From Corynebacterium maris DSM 45190 (GTDB taxonomy: Bacteria > Actinomycetota > Actinomycetes > Mycobacteriales > Mycobacteriaceae), in the NCBI RefSeq assembly GCF_000442645.1, contig NC_021915.1:1-64000 (forward strand): a DNA stretch of 64,000 nt, read 5' to 3'. Below are positions 9,591 through 19,561 of this stretch, piece by piece. The position numbers were made by a program, and so were the translations under genes. The notes beneath the pieces were generated by a model. That model saw nothing but the letters and a program-made list of their open reading frames with translations. It was not told the origin of the DNA and made no database searches. Numbering within the stretch: the first letter of the stretch is position 1; each line of letters opens with the position of its first letter.

Positions 9591-9860
9591 TCATTCGTCG
9601 GCGAAACGGCGGTACACCTCGCCGCAGACCCGCGCGAAAGCCTCGTTCTTGTCATTCAACGGGGCGAGCTTCACCACCGTCTCTTCCAGCGCCCGGCCGG
9701 CGGCGGCGGGGGAGTCGAAGACGGCGACGCCGTGCAACCGCGCCCCCGGGATGGCGGCCGCGGCGGCCAAGGCAGCGAAGCTGCGCACGCGCACCCGGTG
9801 CACGGCGCAGAATTCATCGGCGATCAGCAGCAGTTGCTCGGGGGTGAGCGGCCGGGTCAT
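9591..9860 (-). CDS. Putative Fic/Doc-like small toxin with degenerate active site
   Basis: An 89-residue protein starting MTRPLTPEQLLLIADEF, like the N-terminus of Doc-type (death-on-curing) toxins. The short length and the APLNDKNEAFARV segment near residue 67 occupy the place of the Fic motif HPFxxGNKR. Here the catalytic histidine position is alanine, and only the Asn-containing NDKNE part resembles it. Doc phosphorylates elongation factor Tu in the known family; this copy may be inactive or use another chemistry. Its ATG overlaps the stop of the upstream small gene (ATGA), the classic coupling of a toxin to its antitoxin. The family call is tentative. Confidence 0.5.
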   Translation of the reverse strand: MTRPLTPEQLLLIADEFCAVHRVRVRSFAALAAAAAIPGARLHGVAVFDSPAAAGRALEETVVKLAPLNDKNEAFARVCGEVYRRFADE

Positions 9861-10063
9861 CCCCGCGCCTGCCGGATGCGGGATTCGAGCGCCGAGTGCT
9901 GCGCGACGACGTCGCGGGCCAGGGCGGTGACGCGGGCGTCGTCAAGCATCCTCGCGGCCGCGGTGACGATCGCCCGCACCGCCGCCTCGTGCTTGCTGGA
10001 GCCTTGCGCGCTGGCGAGCAGCGCCAGCGCGCGATCTTGTTCTTCGGTGAGCCGCAGAGTCAT
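9857..10063 (-). CDS. Small antitoxin-like DNA-binding protein (ribbon-helix-helix type)
   Basis: A 68-residue protein beginning MTLRLTEEQDRALALLA. The beta strand TLRLTEEQ followed by two helices (DRALALLASAQGSSKHEAAVRAI) fits a ribbon-helix-helix fold, as in CopG/Phd-like antitoxins. A Met-Ala-Met start at 10069 would add two residues; neither has a good Shine-Dalgarno, so the message may be leaderless. It is translationally coupled to the toxin-like gene downstream. It is divergent from gyrA and faces two direct repeats that may be its operator. Confidence 0.6.
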   Translation of the reverse strand: MTLRLTEEQDRALALLASAQGSSKHEAAVRAIVTAAARMLDDARVTALARDVVAQHSALESRIRQARG

Positions 10064-10078
10064 TGCCATAAGGACTAT

Positions 10079-10097
10079 TGATACCACTCTGATACCA
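10079..10097 (-). promoter_or_regulatory. Tandem 8-bp direct repeat, candidate antitoxin operator
   Basis: TGATACCA occurs at 10079-10086 and again at 10090-10097, one helical turn (11 bp) apart, just upstream of the antitoxin-like gene. Tandem half-sites at this spacing are typical for autoregulatory ribbon-helix-helix antitoxins. The role is inferred. Confidence 0.45.
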
Positions 10098-10201
10098 AAT
10101 GTCAGGATAAAACCGCCTAAAACGACCCAGAATCGATGTTTTAGCGGAAAAGCCGGGTAGAATGAAGCTTTGTTATTCACATCCCGTAAGCGAAGGAAGC
10201 C

Positions 10202-12793
<2,592 letters not shown>

Positions 12794-12796
12794 CTG

Positions 12797-13144
12797 ATGG
12801 CTGCACGCCGTACCTATGCCGTGAACCGTATTGCCCCGCTGTCCGCCTTCCGAGTGGGGTTGGCCATGGCGCTGGTCGGGTTCGTCGCCTGGCTCATCGC
12901 CGTCGCCGTGCTCTACGCCGGCATGTCGGCGGCGGGGATTTGGGAGTCGCTGAACTCGCTCATCGGCGACGTCGGCGGCGAAAACGCCGTCACCTTCGGC
13001 GTCGTCATGATCGCGGCGGCCCTGCTGGGGGCGGTCTTCGCCATCCTCATGGCCATCCTCGCGCCACTCGCGGCGGTCGTCTACAACGCCATCGTGGACC
13101 TGCTCGGCGGCTTCAGCGTCGACCTGGAGGAAGAGCGCGAATAG
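12797..13144 (+). CDS. DUF3566 membrane protein
   Basis: A 115-residue membrane protein with a short cytoplasmic N-terminus and two transmembrane helices (about 22-43 and 66-95). The signature RIAPLSAFRVGLAMALVGF matches the actinobacterial DUF3566 family, which almost always sits directly behind gyrA. The ATG is 3 bp after the gyrA stop, so the genes are cotranscribed. The C-terminus is acidic (DLEEERE). The function is unknown; the fixed location is the strongest support for the call. Confidence 0.85.
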   Translation: MAARRTYAVNRIAPLSAFRVGLAMALVGFVAWLIAVAVLYAGMSAAGIWESLNSLIGDVGGENAVTFGVVMIAAALLGAVFAILMAILAPLAAVVYNAIVDLLGGFSVDLEEERE

Positions 13145-13194
13145 CTCCTCTCGGACAGCCCTCTGAGAGCCCCTCGGCCTAGCCCGCCAAACAC

Positions 13195-13233
13195 ATCGCC
13201 CGGACCCAGTGAAAGCCACTGTGACCGGGCGAT
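13195..13233 (+). terminator. Terminator of the gyrA-DUF3566 transcript
   Basis: ATCGCCCGG at 13195-13203 pairs with CCGGGCGAT at 13225-13233, and an inner CAGTG/CACTG stem reinforces the hairpin. The following bases (TTGGTGGTTT) are T-rich. It lies 50 bp after the DUF3566 stop. Confidence 0.75.
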
Positions 13234-13278
13234 TTGGTGGTTTCAGGGGGTGCTCTGTAATATGAATAATCGTTCCCA

Positions 13279-13355
13279 GGGCCTATAGCTCAGTCGGTTA
13301 GAGCGCATCGCTGATAACGATGAGGTCGCAAGTTCGATTCTTGCTAGGCCCACCA
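13279..13355 (+). tRNA. ileT: tRNA-Ile (GAT)
   Basis: A 77-nt cloverleaf with acceptor GGGCCTA pairing to TAGGCCC, discriminator A and encoded CCA. The anticodon loop CTGATAA contains GAT, and the T loop reads TTCGATT. A -10-like TAATAT is about 20 bp upstream. Confidence 0.96.
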
Positions 13356-13362
13356 GGAACGC

Positions 13363-13435
13363 GGGGCATTAGCTCAATTGGTAGAGCATCTGCTTTGCAA
13401 GCAGAAGGTCAGGAGTTCGATTCTCCTATGCTCCA
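13363..13435 (+). tRNA. alaT: tRNA-Ala (TGC)
   Basis: A 73-nt cloverleaf with acceptor GGGGCAT pairing to ATGCTCC (one G-T pair) and discriminator A; CCA is not encoded. The loop TTTGCAA contains anticodon TGC. It lies 7 bp after tRNA-Ile and is probably cotranscribed with it, as is usual downstream of gyrA. Confidence 0.96.
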
Positions 13436-13453
13436 CAACTAAAGTGGCAGGTC

Positions 13454-13490
13454 AGGGCCGGTTCGCAGAAATGCGGACCGGCCCTGTTCT
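13454..13490 (+). terminator. Terminator of the tRNA-Ile/tRNA-Ala transcript
   Basis: AGGGCCGGT at 13454-13462 pairs with ACCGGCCCT at 13477-13485 around a second small stem (CGCA/TGCG with a GAAA-type loop). GTTCT follows. It is the only strong hairpin directly after the tRNA pair. Confidence 0.75.
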
Positions 13491-13566
13491 CGTTGCACTA
13501 CGCATAAGCTACGCACGGGTCGTGGGATGATGTGGAGGCGTTTCCGCCGGTCGGAAATTCATTACA

Positions 13567-14457
13567 GTGGACCCCGTGACTCGACTTCGACGCAGAATAG
13601 CCACCGTGACCACCGCTCTTCTCGCCGGCCTCGCGCTGACGGCATGCACCGCCGAGCTGGATCCAGCCGAGGACGCCGCAGCGCCGACCCCGGAACCCGA
13701 CCCCGTGCAGACGTATCTCGCCCTCGGTGACTCCTACGCGGCGCTCGGCAGCAGGGAGTCCCCGATCACGGGCCCAGAAGTCTGCCAGCGTTCCGCCGAC
13801 AACTACCCCTCGCATGTCCTGCAAGATGCTCAGGTGGAAGGACAAGACGTCAGTTGCGGCGGCGCCGTCACCGACGACGTCTTGGAGCCGTGGGCCACGG
13901 AGACGGAAGACATTCCCGCCCAGATCGACGCGCTCACCGACGACACCGACGTGGTCACGCTGTCCATCGGTGGGAACGACATCGGTTTCGGACTCATCGT
14001 CGGCTGTTTCGTCGAGGCGATCGAATCGAACCAGACCTCCGACTGCGGCACACTCCTGCAGGAGTCGACTGACGCACAATTCGCGGAGCTTCCGGCCCAG
14101 TTGGATCGCGTCTATGAGGCGATCGACGACCGTGCTCCCGACGCCCGGGTCATCGCGACCGGATATATGCCCCTGCTGGCTCCGGGCGACGAATGCGTCG
14201 AGGTCGCCGCCATCAGCCCCGCCGACCGGGAGTGGATCATCTCCCTGACCGACGAACTCAATCAGCAGGTCCGCGACGCCGCCGAGCGACACGGCGGCAC
14301 TGCCGTACTGCCGGCGGGCGTAGAGAACCACACCGGGTGCGCGGAACCGGCGGAGCGGTGGGTGGATTTCTTCGGATTTGCGACCGACGCTTACCCGATG
14401 CACCCGACGTCGGCCGGGCAGAAGGCCATGGCGGACACCGTGCTGGCGGAGCTGTAG
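13567..14457 (+). CDS. SGNH/GDSL-family hydrolase lipoprotein
   Basis: A 296-residue lipoprotein. The signal peptide ends in lipobox LTAC with Cys27 as the lipidation residue. The GDSL block YLALGDSYAALG places the nucleophile at Ser56; block III shows SIGGND, and block V shows DAYPMHPTSAGQ with the catalytic Asp-His pair. These are the four blocks of SGNH esterases/lipases. Several cysteines probably form disulfides. It starts with GTG at 13567; a second GTG at 13576 is possible. The natural substrate is unknown. It is monocistronic, after the tRNA terminator. Confidence 0.88.
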   Translation: MDPVTRLRRRIATVTTALLAGLALTACTAELDPAEDAAAPTPEPDPVQTYLALGDSYAALGSRESPITGPEVCQRSADNYPSHVLQDAQVEGQDVSCGGAVTDDVLEPWATETEDIPAQIDALTDDTDVVTLSIGGNDIGFGLIVGCFVEAIESNQTSDCGTLLQESTDAQFAELPAQLDRVYEAIDDRAPDARVIATGYMPLLAPGDECVEVAAISPADREWIISLTDELNQQVRDAAERHGGTAVLPAGVENHTGCAEPAERWVDFFGFATDAYPMHPTSAGQKAMADTVLAEL

Positions 14458-14484
14458 CGGTTCGCGGGGCCTAAGATCAGGGGC

Positions 14485-14703
14485 ATGAGCAGACTGAATG
14501 ATCCGCAGATACAGCCCACTTTTGTGCTTCTGGGTGGCGCCGAGCTCCCCGGGCAGCCGATCAGCGCCACCGATTACGATGCTTGGAAGGCCAACTTCGA
14601 GGGTGCGCTGTCTGGGAGCAAGCTTTTTGACGGCCTAGAGGACACGACCTTGGATCTGGTGCCCGGCAATGTGTTGTACGTGCGGTGGGCGCCGTACAAC
14701 TAG
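14485..14703 (+). CDS. Small protein of unknown function
   Basis: A 72-residue protein starting MSRLNDPQIQPTFVLLGG at ATG 14485, 27 bp after the GDSL gene, with CAGGGGC upstream as a weak ribosome-binding site. It has no signal peptide, no membrane segment and no motif I know; Trp and Tyr near the end (YVRWAPYN) are the only notable feature. It ends 20 bp before a convergent gene. Base composition is slightly lower in GC than its neighbours. I accept it as a probable gene because the frame fills the gap and codon use looks normal. Confidence 0.55.
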   Translation: MSRLNDPQIQPTFVLLGGAELPGQPISATDYDAWKANFEGALSGSKLFDGLEDTTLDLVPGNVLYVRWAPYN

Positions 14704-14716
14704 CGGGGCAATTACA

Positions 14717-14744
14717 GCCGCTCTATACCTCGAAGTAGAGCGGC
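14717..14744. terminator. Bidirectional hairpin between convergent genes
   Basis: GCCGCTCTA (14717-14725) pairs with TAGAGCGGC (14736-14744). It overlaps the 3' end of the zinc-finger gene on the minus strand. There is no good T-tract on either side. Confidence 0.5.
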
Positions 14745-15028
14745 GCGTGGGCAGCGCAGCCCGGGTTGAAGGGGTGCCCGCACGATGGGCAGGCCGTGGC
14801 CCGAGAGTAGGTGTCATAGCCCATTGTGTGCCCGCAGACCCCGCACATCGCGGACGTCGGGTCATCCACGGCCATGCGCCCGAAGGGGTGGTCGGCGAGC
14901 GCGCGGTGGCAGGCGTGGCAGGCCCAGTACTCCCGGCACGTGGCGCAACGGTTGGCCACTACGTCGCGCTCGCTGCGGTAGTGCGCGCACCGACCGTGTT
15001 CGTCGATGTTCCGGCCTCTAATTTTCAT
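14723..15028 (-). CDS. CHY-type zinc-finger protein
   Basis: A protein of 101 residues from ATG 15028; ATG codons at 15037 and 15040 are alternatives. The N-terminal DEHGRCAHYRSERDVVANRC and the pairs CRxYWACHACH, CGVCGH and CPSCGHPFNPGC give the dense Cys/His pattern of the CHY zinc finger. Such domains bind zinc and appear alone in small bacterial proteins without a fixed function. It is convergent with the small protein at 14485-14703 and stands alone upstream. Confidence 0.8.
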   Translation of the reverse strand: MKIRGRNIDEHGRCAHYRSERDVVANRCATCREYWACHACHRALADHPFGRMAVDDPTSAMCGVCGHTMGYDTYSRATACPSCGHPFNPGCAAHAPLYFEV

Positions 15029-15162
15029 GACTTTCATCATGCCAGTGTCAAAATGTGACCCATGACGCATAAAAACTCCCCGCCGTGGACTTTTCTTCCT
15101 AGTATGGAGGGAACCCCCGTGCAGCGGTAACGCTGCCCGAGCCCCTCACGGAAGGAGATCCA

Positions 15163-16011
15163 GTGGCTTTTCAACTGGAACAGTTCATCGCGGAGGTGGT
15201 GCGTGCGATGCCACAATTCACCGTCGCGGAGGCGGTCTCTGCGGCCACCCAACTGGCGGAGCCCGTGCAGCTTAACCGCTACGAGAACTTCGACGCCGTC
15301 GCCAAGCTGGTGTCCGGCTTGCAGCTGCGCTCCAAGGAAGAGTGGACCGGCTACGGGTACGAACCCGACCCCGGCGCCACGCCGGTGGAGGTCGGTGACC
15401 GCGTCTATTACCTCGCCACGCAGGTCAACCGGCCGGAGCATTCTCACCTGCGGCTGATGCCCTATGAGGAGGGCGTGCGCGAGGCGCAGCGGGAACTGAT
15501 CACCGAGACCACGGCGGTGGACCGCTACGACGGTTTCCTGCGCATACCGAAGCGGCGCATCACCATGCTGGGCAACCTCTGGAAGATCGGCGTGGCCTTG
15601 ACGTGGGATGATTCTCGTGAAGACATGCTCAGCTGGTTGACCCCCGGCACGGTGCCCTCCTCCGGCGAGCAGCCGCACCCAGAGATGACGGAGTTCGACG
15701 CCTGGTTCGTGATCCGGCTGAATCCCAACGGGGGACGGGACATCTTCCCGGAGATCGCCCGCCAGGTGGCGACGCTGACGCTGGGGGACCGGCCCGTCGT
15801 CCACGTGGAAGCCGAGGCCGTCTCCTACCTGGTGCTGGAGCGGCTGTGGGTGCCGCCGCGGCTGTACAAGAGCCACTGGTTCCGCAACTACCTCGCAGGC
15901 ATCGCCCTACCGGAGGGCTTCTCGTGGACGCACGTCTTCGAGGCCGCCCAACAGGTGGAGGACGTGTTGCGTGGCGTGACGGAGCCGGTCACCGCCGAGT
16001 TCGCGGAGTGA
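15163..16011 (+). CDS. Conserved hypothetical protein
   Basis: A 282-residue soluble protein with a GTG start at 15163 and a strong GGAAGGAGAT ribosome-binding site upstream. No signal peptide or membrane helix is visible. It is rich in Trp and charged residues and has no motif I recognise. Its 3' end overlaps the end of panC by 23 bp in convergent orientation, so the two transcripts can pair. The strong translation signal argues it is real. I cannot assign a function. Confidence 0.7.
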   Translation: MAFQLEQFIAEVVRAMPQFTVAEAVSAATQLAEPVQLNRYENFDAVAKLVSGLQLRSKEEWTGYGYEPDPGATPVEVGDRVYYLATQVNRPEHSHLRLMPYEEGVREAQRELITETTAVDRYDGFLRIPKRRITMLGNLWKIGVALTWDDSREDMLSWLTPGTVPSSGEQPHPEMTEFDAWFVIRLNPNGGRDIFPEIARQVATLTLGDRPVVHVEAEAVSYLVLERLWVPPRLYKSHWFRNYLAGIALPEGFSWTHVFEAAQQVEDVLRGVTEPVTAEFAE

Positions 16012-16864
16012 GCCGGAGGTTGTCGATCAGTCGCACCGGCCCGACCTGGGCGGCGACGAGCGCCAGTGCCGGCCGCTGCAGCGGCCGGGTGAGGCTGTCG
16101 TCGGCAAGCGGAGCGAGCGTGCCCGGGTCGACGACTTCGAGGTAGTCCAGCGTGACGCCCTCGGCCGCGGCGAGTTCGGCACGGACCCCGGCGACGTCGG
16201 GGTCCGCGCCGTCGGCGACCCGGTCCCGCAGGGTAAACAGCGCCCGCGACAACGCCAGCGCACGTCGGCGGTCCTCCGGGCTGAGGCGCTGGTTGCGGCT
16301 GGACTCAGCGAGCCCGTCCGGGGCGCGGACGATCGGGGCGGGCACGACCTCCACGTCAAAGTCCAGGTCGGCGACCATCCGCTCGATCACCGCGACCTGT
16401 TGCGCGTCCTTCTGACCGAAGTACGCGCGGTCGGGACGGGTCAGCTGGAAGAGTTTCGCGACGACCGTGGCCACCCCGTCGAAATGGCCCGGGCGGCTCG
16501 CGCCCTCCAGGCGCTGGCCCATCGACCCGGTGCGCACCCAGATCTGTGGGGCGCCGTCCGGGTACATCTCCGCCACGGCAGGGGCGAAGACGACGTCCGC
16601 GCCCAGGCCGCGCAGAAACTCCACGTCTTCTTCCAGGTCCCGGGGATACTCGCGGTAGTCCTCGCAGTCGCCGAGATCCTCGAACTGCAGGGGGTTGACG
16701 AAGACGCTGACCACCACGACGTCGTTGTGGGCGCGGGCGAGCTCGACCAAGGAACCGTGGCCGGAGTGCAGGGCGCCCATCGTGGGCACCAGGCCGCGGG
16801 AGGCGCCGGGGAACTCGGCCAGGGCCGCACGCAGTTCGGCGGCGGTACGGGTGACGGCGACCAT
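15989..16864 (-). CDS. panC: Pantothenate synthetase
   Basis: A 291-residue enzyme that joins pantoate and beta-alanine with ATP to make pantothenate, the coenzyme A precursor. The HIGH-like motif is in PTMGALHSGHGSLV (residues 26-39), and the KMSKS-like region is in SSRNQRLSPEDR near residue 190. Conserved SVFVNPLQF and FGQKDAQQ segments flank the pantoate and ATP sites. The ATG overlaps the panB stop (TAATG), so the pair is translationally coupled. PanD, which supplies beta-alanine, is encoded separately at 54.4 kb. Confidence 0.95.
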   Translation of the reverse strand: MVAVTRTAAELRAALAEFPGASRGLVPTMGALHSGHGSLVELARAHNDVVVVSVFVNPLQFEDLGDCEDYREYPRDLEEDVEFLRGLGADVVFAPAVAEMYPDGAPQIWVRTGSMGQRLEGASRPGHFDGVATVVAKLFQLTRPDRAYFGQKDAQQVAVIERMVADLDFDVEVVPAPIVRAPDGLAESSRNQRLSPEDRRRALALSRALFTLRDRVADGADPDVAGVRAELAAAEGVTLDYLEVVDPGTLAPLADDSLTRPLQRPALALVAAQVGPVRLIDNLRLTPRTRR

Positions 16865-17688
16865 TACCGCGCCGTGTCCTCGTAGGACTCGGCTTCATCG
16901 GGGAAGGACCCGTCGGCGACGTCGGCGGCGTAGTTTTTGGCGGCGTCGAGCAGCTGCTCGCCCAGGTCCGCGTATTGACGCACGAAGCGGGCCGTGCGGC
17001 CGCGGTTGAGACCGAAGGCGTCCTGCCACACCAAAATCTGACCGTCGGTGCCGTCACCTGCTCCGATGCCGATGGTGACGACGTCGAGTTCAGCGGTGAT
17101 CTCCGCGGCGATCTCGGCGGGCACCATCTCCAGGACCACGGCGAAAGCGCCCGCCTCCTGCACGGCGAGGGCGTCGGCGCGCAGCTTCTCCCGGCCCGCG
17201 CCGCGGCCCTGGATGACCGCGCCGCCGAGGGCGTGCTCCGATTGCGGGGTGAAACCGATGTGGCCGATGACCGGCACCCCGGCATCGACGATGCGGCGGA
17301 TCGCGCCGGCGCGCTCGACGCCGCCCTCGAGCTTCACGGCCGCCACCCCGGTCTCCTGCATGAAGCGCACGGCGGTGGCCACCGCCTGCTCCTCGGAGAC
17401 CTCGTAACTGCCGAAGGGAAGATCCACGCACACCAAGGCGCGCTGCGCGGCGGCGGCGACGGCCGTGGCCATGACCGCCATCTCGTCGACGGTCATCGAC
17501 AAGGTCGTCTCGCGGCCGTAGACGACGTTCGCCGCCGAATCGCCGACGAGCAGCAGGTCGATGCCGGCTTCGTCGAAGATGGTCGCCGTCAGGGCGTCGT
17601 AGCTGGTCAGTGCGGAGATTCTGCGGCCTTCCGCTTTGGCCTGGGCAAAATGCCGGGTGCGGACCCGGGCAGCGTCAATTCCATTCAC
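16864..17688 (-). CDS. panB: 3-methyl-2-oxobutanoate hydroxymethyltransferase
   Basis: A 274-residue enzyme that transfers a hydroxymethyl group from methylene-tetrahydrofolate to 2-oxoisovalerate to give ketopantoate, the first committed pantothenate step. The TIM-barrel signatures are present: SYDALTATIFDEAGIDLLLVGDS, GHIGFTPQ, and VLEMVPAEIAAEIT. The catalytic Mg-binding residues sit in the GDS and ExxP parts. It is the first gene of the panBC operon. The start ATG at 17688 gives MNGIDAARVRTRHF. Confidence 0.95.
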   Translation of the reverse strand: MNGIDAARVRTRHFAQAKAEGRRISALTSYDALTATIFDEAGIDLLLVGDSAANVVYGRETTLSMTVDEMAVMATAVAAAAQRALVCVDLPFGSYEVSEEQAVATAVRFMQETGVAAVKLEGGVERAGAIRRIVDAGVPVIGHIGFTPQSEHALGGAVIQGRGAGREKLRADALAVQEAGAFAVVLEMVPAEIAAEITAELDVVTIGIGAGDGTDGQILVWQDAFGLNRGRTARFVRQYADLGEQLLDAAKNYAADVADGSFPDEAESYEDTAR

Positions 17689-17807
17689 GAAAGCTCAGTA
17701 TAGGCTCGCGCATCATGGCCTGGGGCCACTTTAATGAAGGCTTATGGAAGGCAGGGAACACCCGCATGTCGTCTCCGGGGAAACCGTCGCCCCGCTACCC
17801 TGAGAGC

Positions 17808-18578
17808 ATGTCTGCAGCTGAACCCGCGATCGCATTGGACGGCGTGCATGTGGTGCGCCAGGGAAAAACACTTCTCGACGACGTCGCCTGGCGCGTCGAC
17901 GACGGCGAACATTGGGCCATGCTCGGCCCCAACGGGGCGGGCAAGTCCACGCTGTTGTCGCTGGCCGGGGCGGTGAATTTCCCCACGTCCGGCACAGTGC
18001 GCATCCTCGGGGAGACGATGGGGGCGGTGGAGATCCGCCGCCTGCGCGAACGCATCGGACACGTCAATCCGCGGCACCCGGTCCGCTCGTCGATGACGGC
18101 CCGCGACGTGGTGCTGGCCGGGCTGACGGGAACGACCGAGCGCATGACCCGGTGGGAGCCCAGCCCCGCGGAGTCCGCGCGGGCGGATGAGCTGCTCATC
18201 GAGTTCGGACTCGACGGCACCTTGCGGTGGCCCACGATGTCGCAGGGCGAACGGGGCCGGGCGCTGATCGCGCGGGCGTTGATCGCCGATCCAGAGCTGG
18301 TGCTGTTCGACGAACCCACCACCGGCCTGGACGTGGCCGCCCGTGAACAGTTCCTGACCAGCATGGACGCCCTGCCCATGACCACCGTGACCGTCACCCA
18401 CCACTTGGAGGAACTGCCGAAGACCACGACGCACGCGCTGCTGATCGCCGGTGGCCGGGTGCTGGCCGCGGGCCCCGCCGACGAGGTGCTCACCAGCGCG
18501 AACGTCAGCGCCTGCTTTGATTACCCGTTGACGGTCACGCGCGACGACGGACGGTGGGTCGCCCGTGCCACGGGTTAG
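17808..18578 (+). CDS. ABC transporter ATP-binding protein (ModF/YlmA-like)
   Basis: A 256-residue ATPase. Walker A is LGPNGAGKST, the signature is MSQGERGRAL rather than LSGGQ, and Walker B is LVLFDEPTTGLD; the switch His lies in VTHHLEELP. The MSQGE signature and the HHLEE segment are as in stand-alone ModF/YlmA-type ATPases. I choose ATG 17808 (MSAAEPAIALDGV); the longer upstream frame runs into panB antisense. No permease gene is adjacent, so its partner is unknown. It converges with the AroE-like gene, with which it shares four bases. Confidence 0.85.
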   Translation: MSAAEPAIALDGVHVVRQGKTLLDDVAWRVDDGEHWAMLGPNGAGKSTLLSLAGAVNFPTSGTVRILGETMGAVEIRRLRERIGHVNPRHPVRSSMTARDVVLAGLTGTTERMTRWEPSPAESARADELLIEFGLDGTLRWPTMSQGERGRALIARALIADPELVLFDEPTTGLDVAAREQFLTSMDALPMTTVTVTHHLEELPKTTTHALLIAGGRVLAAGPADEVLTSANVSACFDYPLTVTRDDGRWVARATG

Positions 18579-19405
18579 TCGAAGGAATGGAAAGTGCTGC
18601 GCATCCGCTCGACGTCGGCCTCTAGGCCGGTGAACAGCCGGAACGCGTCGACGGACTGGTACAGCGCCATGTGACCGCCGTCGAGGATGCGGCAGCCGAT
18701 TTCGCGGGCCCGAACGACGAGTTCCGTTTCATAGGGCAGGTACACCACGTCCGCGATCCACTGGTCGGGACGCAGCACGGCGGGGTCGAAGGCGGTGCCG
18801 GGATGGACGGGCATGCCCATCGGGGTGGCGTCGACGACGCCGTCGGCGGCGGGGATGTCCGCAGGCGTGCCGGGGACCACGACCTCGCGGCCGGCGACGG
18901 CGTTGATGGACGCCGCCAACGACGCGACGCGCGCCTCGTTGATGTCGTAGAGCACGATGCGGCTGACCCCCTGGTTGAGCAGCGCGTGTGCGGTGGCGCT
19001 GCCGGCGCCGCCCGCCCCGATCTGCACCACGGTGTTCATCGGTGCGCCGGCGAGCCCGGTGCGCAGTGCCTGGGTGAACCCGGTGACCTCCGTGTTATGC
19101 CCGGTCAGCAGACCGTCGGGGGAGACGACCACGGTGTTGGCGGCGCCGACGGCGGCCGCGGAGGGGCTGATGGCGTCGAGCAGGCCGACCACCTCCGTTT
19201 TGAAGGGGTGCGTGATGATCAAACCGTCGAAACCCAGCGCGCGGATCGCGTCGACGATCTCCGGCAGCGACTTGTTCACCAGCAGCGCATCCAGCCTGCG
19301 GCACACCGTCGGCACGCCGTGGGCCAAGCCTTCCGCCTCGTGCATGGCGGGGGTGCGGGCCCAGGACAGGTCAGTGCCGACCATCCCGAGCAACATGGTT
19401 TTCAT
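18575..19405 (-). CDS. Shikimate/quinate dehydrogenase-like protein (AroE family)
   Basis: A 276-residue member of the AroE family, which interconverts 3-dehydroshikimate or dehydroquinate with shikimate or quinate using NAD(P). The catalytic Lys is in THPFKTEV (near residue 69), and the Rossmann site is QIGAGGAGSA. The usual SLSP substrate motif is replaced by ARTP, and the usual NTD at the catalytic Asp position reads NTE. That points to a quinate/shikimate dehydrogenase-like paralogue rather than the housekeeping AroE. ATG 19405 is preceded by GGAAATACCT. Catalytic specificity is uncertain. Confidence 0.75.
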   Translation of the reverse strand: MKTMLLGMVGTDLSWARTPAMHEAEGLAHGVPTVCRRLDALLVNKSLPEIVDAIRALGFDGLIITHPFKTEVVGLLDAISPSAAAVGAANTVVVSPDGLLTGHNTEVTGFTQALRTGLAGAPMNTVVQIGAGGAGSATAHALLNQGVSRIVLYDINEARVASLAASINAVAGREVVVPGTPADIPAADGVVDATPMGMPVHPGTAFDPAVLRPDQWIADVVYLPYETELVVRAREIGCRILDGGHMALYQSVDAFRLFTGLEADVERMRSTFHSFD

Positions 19406-19515
19406 CTAGGTATTTCCTTACACGACAACACGGGTCGCACGCCGCGACCGTGATCCCTCACCATAGGGCCGGCGTCCGGACACCGCTCGACGAAAGGGAG
19501 AGCGCACAGGAAACA

Positions 19516-19547
19516 CCTACCTGTGGGGCAGTGGTGTCACAGGTAGG
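19516..19547 (-). terminator. Terminator hairpin for the membrane-anchored protein gene
   Basis: CCTACCTGTG (19516-19525) pairs with CACAGGTAGG (19538-19547) in a perfect 10-bp stem. Read on the minus strand it follows the 19562 stop and is trailed by TGTTTCC. Confidence 0.7.
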
Positions 19548-19561
19548 CGGGAGGGGAGGAA

